Shown: piece after piece, positions 7,995-15,288 of the stretch | How the letters are laid out: each line of letters begins with the position of its first letter | Position numbering within the stretch: the stretch's first letter is position 1 | Origin: Devosia sp. | GTDB taxonomy: Bacteria; Pseudomonadota; Alphaproteobacteria; Rhizobiales; Devosiaceae | Direction: 5' to 3' | Assembly (NCBI RefSeq): GCF_017307495.1 | Contig: NZ_JAFKHE010000014.1 | Location: 62,001-126,000 of the forward strand | DNA: 64,000 nt | Position numbers and translations under genes: made by a program | Notes under the pieces: model-generated | The model's input: the letters and a program-made list of their open reading frames with translations, nothing else | Told to the model about the DNA's origin: nothing | The model's database searches: none

Positions 7995-8016
7995 CCCTCC
8001 CGCAGCCGGGGGAGGG
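7995..8016 (-). promoter_or_regulatory. Hairpin between replacement tRNA and regulator, can mask the ribosome site
   Basis: Read on the minus strand, CCCTCCC (8016-8010) can pair with GGGAGGG (8001-7995) over an eight-base loop. The right arm contains the regulator's ribosome site, so folding would block translation. It could also slow transcription beyond the tRNA. There is no T run, so it is not a standard terminator. Confidence 0.45.
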
Positions 8017-8023
8017 GGATAGT

Positions 8024-8108
8024 TGGTGCGGGTGGTCGGGGTCGAACCGACACGACCGAAGTCGCAGCATTTTGAGTGCTGTGCGTCTACCAGTTTCGCC
8101 ACACCCGC
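8024..8108 (-). tRNA. tRNA-Leu(CAA) carried by the element
   Basis: An 85-nt class II tRNA folds completely. The acceptor pair is GCGGGTG/CACCCGC, the D arm is leucine-type, and the anticodon stem CAGCA/TGCTG holds loop CTCAAAA with anticodon CAA (8074-8072). A long variable arm, a T arm with TTCGACC loop and an encoded CCA (8026-8024) complete it. It reads UUG leucine codons. It differs from the host tRNA it replaces in acceptor, anticodon stem and variable arm, so it is not a copy made by integration. It has a good promoter at 8117-8145. The regulator gene starts 35 bases downstream. Confidence 0.95.
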
Positions 8109-8116
8109 GCAGCGCC

Positions 8117-8145
8117 CTTCTAGCGGACCCGCACGAGCTACTCAA
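8117..8145 (-). promoter_or_regulatory. Promoter of the element's tRNA-Leu
   Basis: On the minus strand, TTGAGT (8145-8140) and TAGAAG (8122-8117) are separated by exactly 17 bases. The tRNA starts eight bases after the -10 box. It would drive the tRNA and, if reading continues, the regulator and integrase genes. Confidence 0.6.
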
Positions 8146-8160
8146 GCCAGCCGGTTTTTT

Positions 8161-8206
8161 GTGACCGAGACTGTGACGGTTGTGACCAAAACTGTGACAT
8201 TGTGAC
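8161..8206. promoter_or_regulatory. Cluster of five GTGAC motifs near attR
   Basis: GTGAC begins at 8161, 8173, 8182, 8194 and 8202, with spacings of 12, 9, 12 and 8 bases. This density is far beyond chance and mirrors the looser cluster at the left end. Likely roles are arm-type binding sites for the integrase or a binding array for the regulator. It lies just upstream of the tRNA promoter, so it could also control it. Confidence 0.5.
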
Positions 8207-8274
8207 GGAGGCGACCGCATAAGAAAGTCAGGAAATCCGGGCGTCTTGGGGTGCCACACCCCATTCTCATGATT

Positions 8275-8287
8275 ACTCAAAATCCGC
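8275..8287 (+). repeat. Right attachment-site core (attR)
   Basis: This is an exact copy of the 13-base core at 1183-1195. It joins element DNA on its left to the rest of the host tRNA-Leu on its right. Confidence 0.85.
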
Positions 8288-8328
8288 CGCCGCGAGGCAT
8301 GTCGGTTCGAGTCCGACCGGGGGCACCA
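8288..8328 (+). pseudogene. tRNA-Leu(CAA), 3' part, cut off from its 5' half
   Basis: The segment contains the variable arm (starting at 8288), the T arm with loop TTCGAGT, and the 3' acceptor strand CGGGGGC with A and encoded CCA (8326-8328). The acceptor strand pairs with 1152-1158. It has no tRNA 5' end or promoter of its own. The element DNA before the core at 8275 does not rebuild the missing half, so integration destroyed this gene instead of restoring it. Confidence 0.92.
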
Positions 8329-8396
8329 ATCCTTCAACCTGCTGGACTGACGCTGACGCTCGTCGCAGATTGCCCCGCTGTGCGCGGGAGGAATCG

Positions 8397-9266
8397 ATGG
8401 CTGGGACAATCAGGGTGGGGACGGCCGGCTGGGTGTTCGAACCCTGGCGCAAGAGCTACTACCCCGAGGGGCTGAAGCAGAAGGGCGAACTCGCCTATTC
8501 GAGCGCGCGACTGGGCAGCATCGAGATCAACGCCACCTTCTATTCGCACCAGAAGGCAGCGAGCTTTTCGAACTGGGCCGCGCAGACGCCGCCGGGGTTT
8601 GTCTTCACGGTCAAGGGCCACCAACTCGTCACCCATATCAAGCGGCTCAAGGACGTGGAGCTTCCCCTCGCCAACTTCTTCGCCTCGGGGGTGATGGCGC
8701 TCGGCGACCGGCTCGGTCCGTTCTGCTGGCAGTTGCCGGGTAACTCGAGCTACGACGAGGACCGTATGGAAGCCTTCCTCGCCCTGCTGCCGAGAACGCC
8801 GGAGGCGCTCGTCGCGCTGGCCGCAAGGACCGACTACGACAAGAATCCGCCGTTCCTCGACGCCACCGGCATCACCCGCGTGCGGCACGCCATCGAGGTG
8901 CGCCACAAGAGCTTCGCCGATCCGCGCTTCATCGCCCAGCTCCGGGCCCACAACGTCGCCCTGGTGGTCGCCGACACGGCCGACTGGCCCTATGCCGACC
9001 AGACCGCCGACTTCGCCTATGCCCGCCTGCAGGGCGCGCCCGGCAGCGAGAGCTATTCGCCCGGGGAACGCGATCTTCGCGCGCAATGGCTCAGGGCCTG
9101 GTCGGAGGGCAGGCCGGCCGACGGCGCGCCATTGGTGGCCCCCGCAGGACCTGTCCCGGGCGACCGCGACGTCTTCGCTTTCTTCGTTTCGACCGACAAG
9201 GAGCATGCCCCGCACAACGCCAGGGCCGTCATGGCCGCGCTCGGCCTCAGCGGCCCCGGCGAGTGA
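8397..9266 (+). CDS. DUF72 family protein (YecE-like)
   Basis: The start is ATG 8397 because GGAGGA lies just upstream; the product is 289 residues. It opens with 'IRVGTAGW' and carries 'YYPEGL', 'EINATFY' and 'FTVKGHQLVTH' segments characteristic of DUF72, a TIM-barrel-like family. A biochemical role has not been established to my knowledge. It is the first intact host gene to the right of the tRNA, so it marks resumption of the chromosome. Membership is clear; function is unknown. Confidence 0.9.
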   Translation: MAGTIRVGTAGWVFEPWRKSYYPEGLKQKGELAYSSARLGSIEINATFYSHQKAASFSNWAAQTPPGFVFTVKGHQLVTHIKRLKDVELPLANFFASGVMALGDRLGPFCWQLPGNSSYDEDRMEAFLALLPRTPEALVALAARTDYDKNPPFLDATGITRVRHAIEVRHKSFADPRFIAQLRAHNVALVVADTADWPYADQTADFAYARLQGAPGSESYSPGERDLRAQWLRAWSEGRPADGAPLVAPAGPVPGDRDVFAFFVSTDKEHAPHNARAVMAALGLSGPGE

Positions 9267-9315
9267 CGCGCTCGTTACCCCGAGTTAAGTTGACTTGAGG
9301 GTGGCGCCCGGGAAT

Positions 9316-9849
9316 ATGGCGCCCGCATCGACTGGAGCGTCAAACGTGCCCGACAGCCTCACCGCCGACCGTCCTCGGCTTCTCGCCCTGATCTCCTTCG
9401 TCGTCGGACTTGCCACCATCGCCGGCGCCTGGGGTTCGCAGATCTTCGGCGGGCTGGTGCCGTGCGAACTCTGCTGGGAGCAGCGCAACCCCTACTACGT
9501 CGGACTGCCGATCCTGCTGTTGCTTCTGCTGCTGTGGAATCGACTGCCGCGGACGCTTGTTGTCGCGGGGCTGGCCGTTGTCGCACTGATCTTCGTCTGG
9601 TCCACCTACCTCGGCGCCCATCACGCCGGGGTCGAATACGGCTTCTGGCCCGGCCCCACCGCCTGTAGCGGCGTCGGCGTCGAGGTCAAGTTCGAGGACC
9701 TGCAGAACATCAACGCCACCCGCGTCGTGCCCTGCGATGCGGTACAGTTCGAGATCTTCGGCGTGTCGCTGGCCGGGTTCAACGCGCTGATCTCCGCGGC
9801 CATCGTGCTGATGCTAGGCGCAGCGATGTGGTTGAGGCGCAAGGGCTAG
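9316..9849 (+). CDS. dsbB: DsbB-family disulfide bond formation protein
   Basis: From ATG 9316 the product is 177 residues with four membrane segments. The first periplasmic loop has Cys50-x-x-Cys53 ('PCELCWEQRNPYY') and the second has Cys116 and Cys139, the four redox cysteines of DsbB. The enzyme reoxidises periplasmic DsbA and passes electrons to quinones in the inner membrane. TTG 9295 is an alternative start. The stop overlaps the convergent parE stop by four bases. No dsbA is in the window. Confidence 0.9.
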   Translation: MAPASTGASNVPDSLTADRPRLLALISFVVGLATIAGAWGSQIFGGLVPCELCWEQRNPYYVGLPILLLLLLLWNRLPRTLVVAGLAVVALIFVWSTYLGAHHAGVEYGFWPGPTACSGVGVEVKFEDLQNINATRVVPCDAVQFEIFGVSLAGFNALISAAIVLMLGAAMWLRRKG

Positions 9850-10151
9850 TCGTCGGGGAAGAGGATGTGCGTGGCGTTGCGAGCGCCGTGAAGAATGCGG
9901 TCTACGACGATCTCTCTTCCTTCCAAATGGAAGAATAGATTGTATGGCCCCACGACGCGACGGCGCACACCTGTTTCCGGACGATCGTGAACCAAGGGAT
10001 AATGCAAGGCGGCATCGCCCAACGTGCGAATCGCGTCATCTAGTTGGTTGATTAGCCTCTCTGCCGCGGCCGGACTGTCGATAGCAACGTATTCGAAGAT
10101 TTCGCCAAGGTCATGGCTGGCCTCATCGGTCACTCTGACCCTACGCCGCAT
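9846..10151 (-). CDS. parE: ParE/RelE-family toxin
   Basis: This 101-residue protein has the typical 'RVTDEASHDLGEIFEYVA' first helix pair, 'AAERLINQLDDAIRTL', and the beta-strand end with 'VGPYNLFFHLEGREIVVDRILHG'. ParE toxins poison DNA gyrase, while RelE relatives cleave mRNA; the helical N-terminus fits ParE better. The gene starts inside the last codons of the antitoxin (11-base overlap), so it is made only after the antitoxin. It converges on dsbB with a four-base overlap. Confidence 0.88.
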   Translation of the reverse strand: MRRRVRVTDEASHDLGEIFEYVAIDSPAAAERLINQLDDAIRTLGDAALHYPLVHDRPETGVRRRVVGPYNLFFHLEGREIVVDRILHGARNATHILFPDD

Positions 10152-10404
10152 TGTCCGACCGCTTCAGACCGTATCGCTGGCGGAGCTCTGCGAAGACCTC
10201 TTCTGCCGGCCTAGTCCGACCAGCCTTTGCGTCTGCAATGCCCTTATCCAGCTTCTCCCAGAGCGCAGCCAACTCGGCCTCGCGCTCCTGCACCAGCCGC
10301 ACGCCTTCGCGCAGGACCTCGCTCTTGGAGTTGTAGCGGCCGTTCCTGACGAGGTCCTCGACCACTGCCTCGAGGGTTTTGCCCAGATCTGCGCTGATCG
10401 CCAT
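10141..10404 (-). CDS. parD: ParD-family antitoxin
   Basis: This 87-residue protein starts with a ribbon-helix-helix domain ('ISADLGKTLEAVVEDLVRNG', then 'RYNSKSEVLREGVRLVQERE'), the DNA-binding fold of ParD. The C-terminal half is charged and would wrap around the toxin. ParD neutralises ParE and represses its own promoter. It is the first gene of a parDE operon, with the toxin overlapping by 11 bases. The pair is compact, with little space on either side. Confidence 0.9.
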   Translation of the reverse strand: MAISADLGKTLEAVVEDLVRNGRYNSKSEVLREGVRLVQEREAELAALWEKLDKGIADAKAGRTRPAEEVFAELRQRYGLKRSDNAA

Positions 10405-10468
10405 CTTCAGTCTCCGTCATTCGAACGGAGACAATAATAGTTATTGGCAGCGATGCCCGCAAGCAGGG

Positions 10469-11035
10469 CTACGGCTCGAGCTCGATGTCCCAGTAGAGAT
10501 AGTCGAGCCAGCTGCGGTGCAGGTGGTTGGGCGGGAAGGCGCGGCCGTTGTTGTGCAGGTCATGCACGCTGGGCTGGAACGGCTCCTGCATCGGGAACAT
10601 CCTGATCTCGCGCGGCAGCCGGTTGGCCTTGCGCAGGTTGCAGGGCGCACAGGCGGTGACGACGTTCTCCCAGGTGGTCCGGCCGCCCTTGGAACGCGGG
10701 ATGACGTGGTCGAACGTGAGGTCGTCGCGCGAGCCGCAATACTGGCACTGGAATTTGTCGCGCAGGAACACGTTGAAGCGCGTGAACGCCGGATGCCGGG
10801 CGGGCCGCACATAGTCCTTGAGCGAAACGACGCTGGGCAGCGCCATCTCGAAGCTTGGCGACTTCACCACGCGGTCGTAGGTGGAGACGACGTTGACCCG
10901 GTCGAGGCAAATCGCCTTGATCGCGTCCTGCCAGGACCACAACGACAAAGGATAGTAGCTGAGCGGACGATAGTCGGCGTTCAGCACCAGGGCGGGGCTA
11001 TTCTCAAGCGACACATGTACTGTCACTTGTCGCAC
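10469..11035 (-). CDS. HNH endonuclease family protein
   Basis: This 188-residue protein has an N-terminal region with 'LVLNADYRPLSYYPLSLWSW', as in chromosomal HNH proteins of alphaproteobacteria and cyanobacteria. The HNH nuclease motif occupies about residues 95-140. Zinc cysteines lie in 'CQYCG' and 'CAPC', the catalytic His in 'TFDHVIPRSKGG' and an Asn in 'WENVV'. It likely cuts DNA; its cellular role is unknown. It is not linked to a methylase here, so it is not an obvious restriction system. The family call is firm. Confidence 0.9.
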   Translation of the reverse strand: MRQVTVHVSLENSPALVLNADYRPLSYYPLSLWSWQDAIKAICLDRVNVVSTYDRVVKSPSFEMALPSVVSLKDYVRPARHPAFTRFNVFLRDKFQCQYCGSRDDLTFDHVIPRSKGGRTTWENVVTACAPCNLRKANRLPREIRMFPMQEPFQPSVHDLHNNGRAFPPNHLHRSWLDYLYWDIELEP

Positions 11036-11124
11036 CCAAAGATACGGGAATCGCGGCCAGTCATGATCGTCGATAGTCTATGCCGACTGTGACACGGCTG
11101 TGAAGCGCGATTCGTCGAGGCGAT

Positions 11125-11769
11125 TCAGTTGCTTTGCGCCAAAAGGAAGGCAGTTGCGAAGTCCAGACCGTCCGGCGCGATGCCATGCGCCACGCCCCGC
11201 GAGATGTGCAGCGTGACGTCGTAGCCGGCGGCGGCGAGCGTGTCGGCGGCTTCCAGGCTGAGCTGCGGGTCGACCACCTGGTCCAGTTCGCCGTGGATGA
11301 GCGCCACCGGCGGCTTGTCGCCGGCAGGGAAGCTGTCGGCCGGCACGAAGGCGCCGGAGAACGCCACGATCCCCCTGAGCGGCCCGGGCAGCACCGTGCC
11401 GACATGCAGCGCCATCATCGCGCCCTGCGAAAACCCGACCAGGTAGGTGTCGGCGGCCGCCAGCCCGCTCTGCCGCCACAAGTCCTCGAGGAACTCGACC
11501 AGCACCGGCGCCGCCTGTTTCGCCCCTTCGATCCGCCCCGCGATGCGATCGACCTGCAGCGCAAACCACTGGAAGCCGAAGGGATTGCCCGCCGCCGGGG
11601 AGGGGGCATTGGGCGAGACGAACAGCGCGTCGGGCAGCAGCTGTCCCCAGTGGTGCCCGAGGCTGATCAGGTCGCTGCCGTCGGCGCCATAGCCATGCAG
11701 CAGCACCACCGCCTGTTTCGCCGCCCCGCCCGACTGAGGCGGCAGCATGGGTCCGGAGAGCTTCGCCAT
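11125..11769 (-). CDS. Phospholipase/carboxylesterase family alpha/beta hydrolase
   Basis: The start is taken as ATG 11769, which overlaps the upstream glycosylase stop by one base (TGATG); a longer frame runs into that gene. The 214 residues show 'LLHGYGADG', the nucleophile elbow 'GFSQGA', an Asp in 'GELDQVVDP' and a His in 'GVAHGI', a complete Ser-Asp-His triad. The family hydrolyses short-chain esters or lysophospholipids in the cytoplasm. It is coupled to the AlkA-type gene in one transcript; the link between them is unclear. Confidence 0.9.
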   Translation of the reverse strand: MAKLSGPMLPPQSGGAAKQAVVLLHGYGADGSDLISLGHHWGQLLPDALFVSPNAPSPAAGNPFGFQWFALQVDRIAGRIEGAKQAAPVLVEFLEDLWRQSGLAAADTYLVGFSQGAMMALHVGTVLPGPLRGIVAFSGAFVPADSFPAGDKPPVALIHGELDQVVDPQLSLEAADTLAAAGYDVTLHISRGVAHGIAPDGLDFATAFLLAQSN

Positions 11770-12413
11770 CAGACGGAAATTCCTTCCTTGTTGCGGACCG
11801 CGCGATAATAGCGCCAGAGCAGCAGCGCCGCGGTCGAGCGATGCGGCGACCATTGCCGCGCCATGCCGATCAAGTCCTTGACCGGCGGCTTGCCGTCAAG
11901 CCCGAAGGCCCATTGCGCCGCCCGCTGCAGCGCCACGTCGCCAGCCGGGAAGACGTCGGGATGCGCCGCCGAGAACATCAGGTAGATCTCCGCCGTCCAC
12001 GGCCCGACGCCCTTGAGCCGGGTCATGGCGGCGATGGCCTGTTCGGCCGGCAGCTCCGCCAGCGGTGCGAACGCGAAGCCGCCACCGACCACCGCCTCGG
12101 CGATGCCGCGCAAGGTGCGGTACTTGCCGCCCGACTGGCCGGCACCGCGCACCTGCTCCTCGCTCAGCCGCAGGTAGCCCTTGGGATCGAGCGCCCCCGG
12201 CAGGACCGAAAAGCGGGCCCAGATGGCATCGGCGCTCGCGGTCGACACCTGCTGGCCGGTGACGATGCGCGCCAGCCCCTCGAAGCCGCCCGGCGAGCGG
12301 CGGATCTCGAACGCTCCGGCCCTCGAGGCGATCTCGGCGAGGCGCGGATCGAGGCGGGTGAGCGCGGCGAGGTGGCGGGCCAGCGCTGCGGCGGAATCGA
12401 GTCGGTCTGTCAA
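11769..12413 (-). CDS. DNA-3-methyladenine glycosylase, AlkA type
   Basis: This 214-residue protein carries the helix-hairpin-helix motif 'LKGVGPWTAEIYLMFS', followed by 'DVFPAGDVALQ' with the catalytic aspartate (Asp of 'GDVAL'). This is the HhH-GPD signature of base-excision glycosylases of the AlkA group. It removes alkylated purines from DNA. It lacks the N-terminal TATA-like domain of full-length AlkA, so it is of the shorter type II form. It is the first gene of a two-gene unit with the esterase and is divergent from gluQRS, whose start lies about 30 bases away. Confidence 0.92.
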   Translation of the reverse strand: MTDRLDSAAALARHLAALTRLDPRLAEIASRAGAFEIRRSPGGFEGLARIVTGQQVSTASADAIWARFSVLPGALDPKGYLRLSEEQVRGAGQSGGKYRTLRGIAEAVVGGGFAFAPLAELPAEQAIAAMTRLKGVGPWTAEIYLMFSAAHPDVFPAGDVALQRAAQWAFGLDGKPPVKDLIGMARQWSPHRSTAALLLWRYYRAVRNKEGISV

Positions 12414-12445
12414 ATCACTGCCCTTGCGTGCTAGCTGTCGCGGCC

Positions 12446-13291
12446 ATGCTGCAGCCCGTTCTCCGTTTCGCGCCCAGCCCCAATGGCTACCTGCACATGG
12501 GGCACGCCTACTCCGCCCTCTATACCGCGCAATGGGCCAGGACGATGGCCGGGCGCTTCCTGCTCCGCATCGAGGACATCGACCGGGAGCGAAGCAAGCC
12601 GGAATTCACCGAGGCGATCTTTTTGGACCTGCACTGGCTCGGGCTGGCCTGGGAAGAGCCGGTCTGGCGCCAGTCGGCCCGCCTGCCGGCCTATGCCGCG
12701 GCCGCCGACCGGCTGAGGCAGCGCGGCCTGCTCTATCCGTGCTTCTGTTCGCGCAGCGACATTGCCGCCGCCGCGACCGGGACCGATCCGGACGGCGCCC
12801 CGCTCTACGCCGGCACCTGCCGGCATCTCGGCCACGCCGAGACCGAACGGCGCCTCGCCAGCGGCGAGGAGGCGAACTGGCGGCTCAGGACGGAGGCCGC
12901 CATGGCGCTGACCGGGCTGCTGACCTTCACGGTCGCCGGCCCGACGCCGATCGACCGGCCGCAGATCCGCTATGCCCGACCTGAGCTGTGGGGCGATGTC
13001 GTGCTGCAGCGCAAGGGCACGCCGACCAGCTACCATCTCAGCGTCGTGGTCGACGACGCCGCGCAGGGCATCACCCACGTGACCCGCGGCCGCGACATGG
13101 AGCCTTCGACCGATATCCACGTGCTGCTGCAAATGCTGCTCGGGCTGCCCTCGCCGACCTACACCTTCCACAAGCTGATCCTCGATGCCGAGGGCAGGAA
13201 GCTCAGCAAGTCCAGGGGCTCGCAATCGCTGCGCACCCTACGCGAAGCGGGCTGGTCGGCGGCGGATGTCCGGCGGGAACTGGGGTTCTAG
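12446..13291 (+). CDS. gluQRS: Glutamyl-Q tRNA(Asp) synthetase
   Basis: From ATG 12446 this 281-residue protein has 'RFAPSPNGYLHMGH' (the HIGH class I motif) and 'KLSKSRG' (KMSKS), but lacks the anticodon-binding domain of glutamyl-tRNA synthetase. That shortness marks GluQRS, which attaches glutamate to queuosine at position 34 of tRNA-Asp. A zinc-binding set is visible in 'CFCSRSD' and the later 'CRH'. GTG 12428 is an alternative start. It stands alone on the plus strand. Confidence 0.93.
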   Translation: MLQPVLRFAPSPNGYLHMGHAYSALYTAQWARTMAGRFLLRIEDIDRERSKPEFTEAIFLDLHWLGLAWEEPVWRQSARLPAYAAAADRLRQRGLLYPCFCSRSDIAAAATGTDPDGAPLYAGTCRHLGHAETERRLASGEEANWRLRTEAAMALTGLLTFTVAGPTPIDRPQIRYARPELWGDVVLQRKGTPTSYHLSVVVDDAAQGITHVTRGRDMEPSTDIHVLLQMLLGLPSPTYTFHKLILDAEGRKLSKSRGSQSLRTLREAGWSAADVRRELGF

Positions 13292-13312
13292 CGTCAGGTG
13301 TGCCACATCGTC

Positions 13313-13332
13313 CCTCTCCCCAAAGGGAGAGG
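13313..13332. repeat. Short C/G-rich palindrome after gluQRS
   Basis: CCTCTCCC (13313-13320) pairs with GGGAGAGG (13325-13332) over CAAA, between the convergent ends of gluQRS and the epimerase gene. It belongs to a palindrome family seen between genes elsewhere in the window. It may act as a bidirectional transcription end. Confidence 0.6.
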
Positions 13333-13335
13333 TGA

Positions 13336-14286
13336 TCAGGCGGCAGCCTTGTGAGCCTTGAAGAACGGCACGACCGTTTCCGCCACCGCGTCCGCGAACG
13401 GCGTGGCGAAATCGGGGCCGAGAATGGCGTCGAGCCGCGGGTCCCGGAGTTCCATCGGCTGCTCCCACAGGTAGCCCATCTTGTCGATCTCGCGCATCAT
13501 CGGGTTGACCAGGCCGATCGCGCCGATCACCCAGCGCGGGAACATCGAGACCTTGAGTGCCACCGGGGTCGCAGCAACGATCGCCTCGCCCAACTGCTCG
13601 GGCGTCACGTAGTTGCCGGCGAAGTGGAAGGTCTCGAACGCCCCCAGTTCCTTCCTGTGCCAGGCCAGTTTCTCGAATGCCCGCCCGACGTCCGGCAGAT
13701 AGGCCCAGGCATGGCCGACCCCCTTGCTGCCCATCAGTTGCAGCTTGCGCTTCTTCGCCTGCGCCAGCATCACGAGGTCGAACCAGTCGCCGGTGCTCTC
13801 GGGACCGTAGAAATCGCCGGCCCTGAGGATCAGCGCCTGGATGTCGCCGCGCGCCGCCGCCTCGCGGTAAAGCTGCTCGACACGCACCCGGATCTCGCCG
13901 CGCGGCGTCTGCGGCCGCTGCGGCAGGTCCGGCGTCACCACCCGGTCGGTGGCGGCATAGTTGTAGATGTTGCCGGGAAACAGCAGGGTCTTGCCGCTCG
14001 TGCCGAGGGCCGCGATCACCCGCTCGGTCAGCGCTTCCTTCCGGCCCTTGTCCCAGTGGTGGTAGGGCAGGTTCAGCGCGTTGACCACGACGTCGATCTC
14101 CCCGATCGCAGCCCGCATCGACTCGACGTCGTCGGCATCACCCTGGACGAAACGCACGCCGGCGACCGGCTGCCGGTTAGAGCGACCGAAACCGGTGACC
14201 TCCCAGCCCGCGGCGACGAAGGCCTTGGCGGCGTGGTGGCCGACATGGCCGTTGATTCCGATGACGATGACCCTGGGCTTGCTCAT
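13336..14286 (-). CDS. NAD-dependent epimerase/dehydratase family protein
   Basis: The start is ATG 14286, with AAGGAG upstream; the open frame extends much further, but that part is the antisense of the LysR gene. The 316 residues begin with a Rossmann motif ('VIVIGINGHVGHHAAKAF', a GxxGxxG variant) and have the short-chain dehydrogenase layout. The active-site region 'NIYNYAATD' stands where YxxxK is usual, so classic catalysis is uncertain. It could be a reductase or an NAD(P)H-sensing protein. The divergent LysR-type gene is its likely regulator. Confidence 0.85.
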   Translation of the reverse strand: MSKPRVIVIGINGHVGHHAAKAFVAAGWEVTGFGRSNRQPVAGVRFVQGDADDVESMRAAIGEIDVVVNALNLPYHHWDKGRKEALTERVIAALGTSGKTLLFPGNIYNYAATDRVVTPDLPQRPQTPRGEIRVRVEQLYREAAARGDIQALILRAGDFYGPESTGDWFDLVMLAQAKKRKLQLMGSKGVGHAWAYLPDVGRAFEKLAWHRKELGAFETFHFAGNYVTPEQLGEAIVAATPVALKVSMFPRWVIGAIGLVNPMMREIDKMGYLWEQPMELRDPRLDAILGPDFATPFADAVAETVVPFFKAHKAAA

Positions 14287-14391
14287 TTCATTGCTCCTTG
14301 CTGGTGAGCCAGAGATATGACCTGCGCGTGTGTTTATCGATTGGACAGTTTCGGCTAATTGCCATACACAAATGAATATCAAGGATGCGCG

Positions 14392-15288
14392 ATGCCTGAA
14401 CCCGATTGGTCCCTCTGGCGCAGTTTCGGCGCCGTCGTCGAGCACGGCTCGCTGTCGGCCGCGGCGCGCGCCCTCGGGCTGAGCCAGCCGACGCTCGGCC
14501 GGCACGTCGAGGCGCTGGAGCAGGCGCTCGGCGTCGGGCTGTTCGAGCGCACGCTGGCCGGCCTCAGGCCGACCGACACGGCGCTCAAGCTCTACGAGCC
14601 GGTGCAGTCGGCCCAGGCGGCACTTGCCGAAGCGAACCTGATGGCCGAGGGCGCGAGCGCCGCGCTCACCGGCTCGGTCCGCATCACCTCGAGCACCGTG
14701 ATGTGCCACTATGTCCTGCCGCCGCTGCTCTACGAGCTGCGCCAGGAATTCCCGCAGGTCGCGCTCGAGCTCGTGCCCTCGGACGCGGTCGAGAACCTGC
14801 TGCTGCGCGAGGCCGACATCGCCGTGCGCATGTTCCGCCCCACCCAGCTCGAGCTGATCGCCAAGCGGCTTGGACAGATCCCGATCGTCGCTTGTGCGCA
14901 CGAGCGCTATGTCGCCGCCCGCGGCGCCCCCGCCGGTCCGGCGGACCTCGCCGGGCACGACCTTGTCGGCTTCGACCGCTCCGACCTGCTGATCGACGGG
15001 GCGCGCCAGATGGGCTTCACCCTCGGCCGCAACGATTTCGTCGTGCGCACCGACAGCCAGACCAATGCCTGGGAGCTGATCAAGGCGGGTCTCGGCATCG
15101 GTTTCGCCCAGTCGACCCTGGTCGCTGCAACGCCGGGCATGGTCCGCCTGCTGCCCGGCCTCGACCCGCCGCCACTCGAGGTGTGGCTGACCACACACCG
15201 CGAATTGTTCACCAGCCGCCGTATCCGTGCCATCTATGATCGGCTAAGCGAGGGCCTCGTCAGGCTCCTGGCCAAGGTACCCAAATGA
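14392..15288 (+). CDS. LysR-family transcriptional regulator
   Basis: The start is ATG 14392, preceded by AAGGA at six bases. The product is 298 residues. Residues 5-65 hold the winged helix-turn-helix ('GSLSAAARALGLSQPTLGRHVEALEQAL') and the rest is the substrate-binding fold. It reads away from the epimerase gene, with about 105 bases between the two starts. LysR proteins usually control such divergent neighbours, so that is the likely target. Its stop overlaps the next small gene by four bases (ATGA). Confidence 0.93.
   Translation: MPEPDWSLWRSFGAVVEHGSLSAAARALGLSQPTLGRHVEALEQALGVGLFERTLAGLRPTDTALKLYEPVQSAQAALAEANLMAEGASAALTGSVRITSSTVMCHYVLPPLLYELRQEFPQVALELVPSDAVENLLLREADIAVRMFRPTQLELIAKRLGQIPIVACAHERYVAARGAPAGPADLAGHDLVGFDRSDLLIDGARQMGFTLGRNDFVVRTDSQTNAWELIKAGLGIGFAQSTLVAATPGMVRLLPGLDPPPLEVWLTTHRELFTSRRIRAIYDRLSEGLVRLLAKVPK

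Larger units (their letters stand above)
1183..8287. mobile_element. 7.1-kb integrative element inserted in the anticodon loop of tRNA-Leu(CAA)
   Basis: The element is bounded by 13-bp direct repeats lying in the two halves of a split tRNA-Leu gene. It encodes a tyrosine integrase at its right end, a MarR-like regulator, a complete replacement tRNA-Leu(CAA), a serine recombinase, a secreted protein and a HEPN/TIR-like gene pair. Base composition and codon use are less GC-rich than in the flanking host genes. No replication, conjugation or virion genes are visible, so it looks like a small integrative islet or an element mobilised by a helper. The boundaries are seen directly; the mobility class is inferred. 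Confidence 0.88.

Noticed and set aside
7989..8102. A longer start for the MarR-like gene, giving 'MAKLVDAQHSKCC...'.
   Set aside because: That stretch is the translated tRNA-Leu. GTG 7988 with its GGAGGG site is a better start.
8161..8206. GTGAC array as a CRISPR-like repeat.
   Set aside because: The units are five bases with 8-12-base spacing, not 20-40-base repeats with spacers. No cas gene is present.
14287..15198. An extended N-terminus for the epimerase reaching 620 residues.
   Set aside because: The extra part is the antisense of the LysR gene. AAGGAG before ATG 14286 marks the real start.
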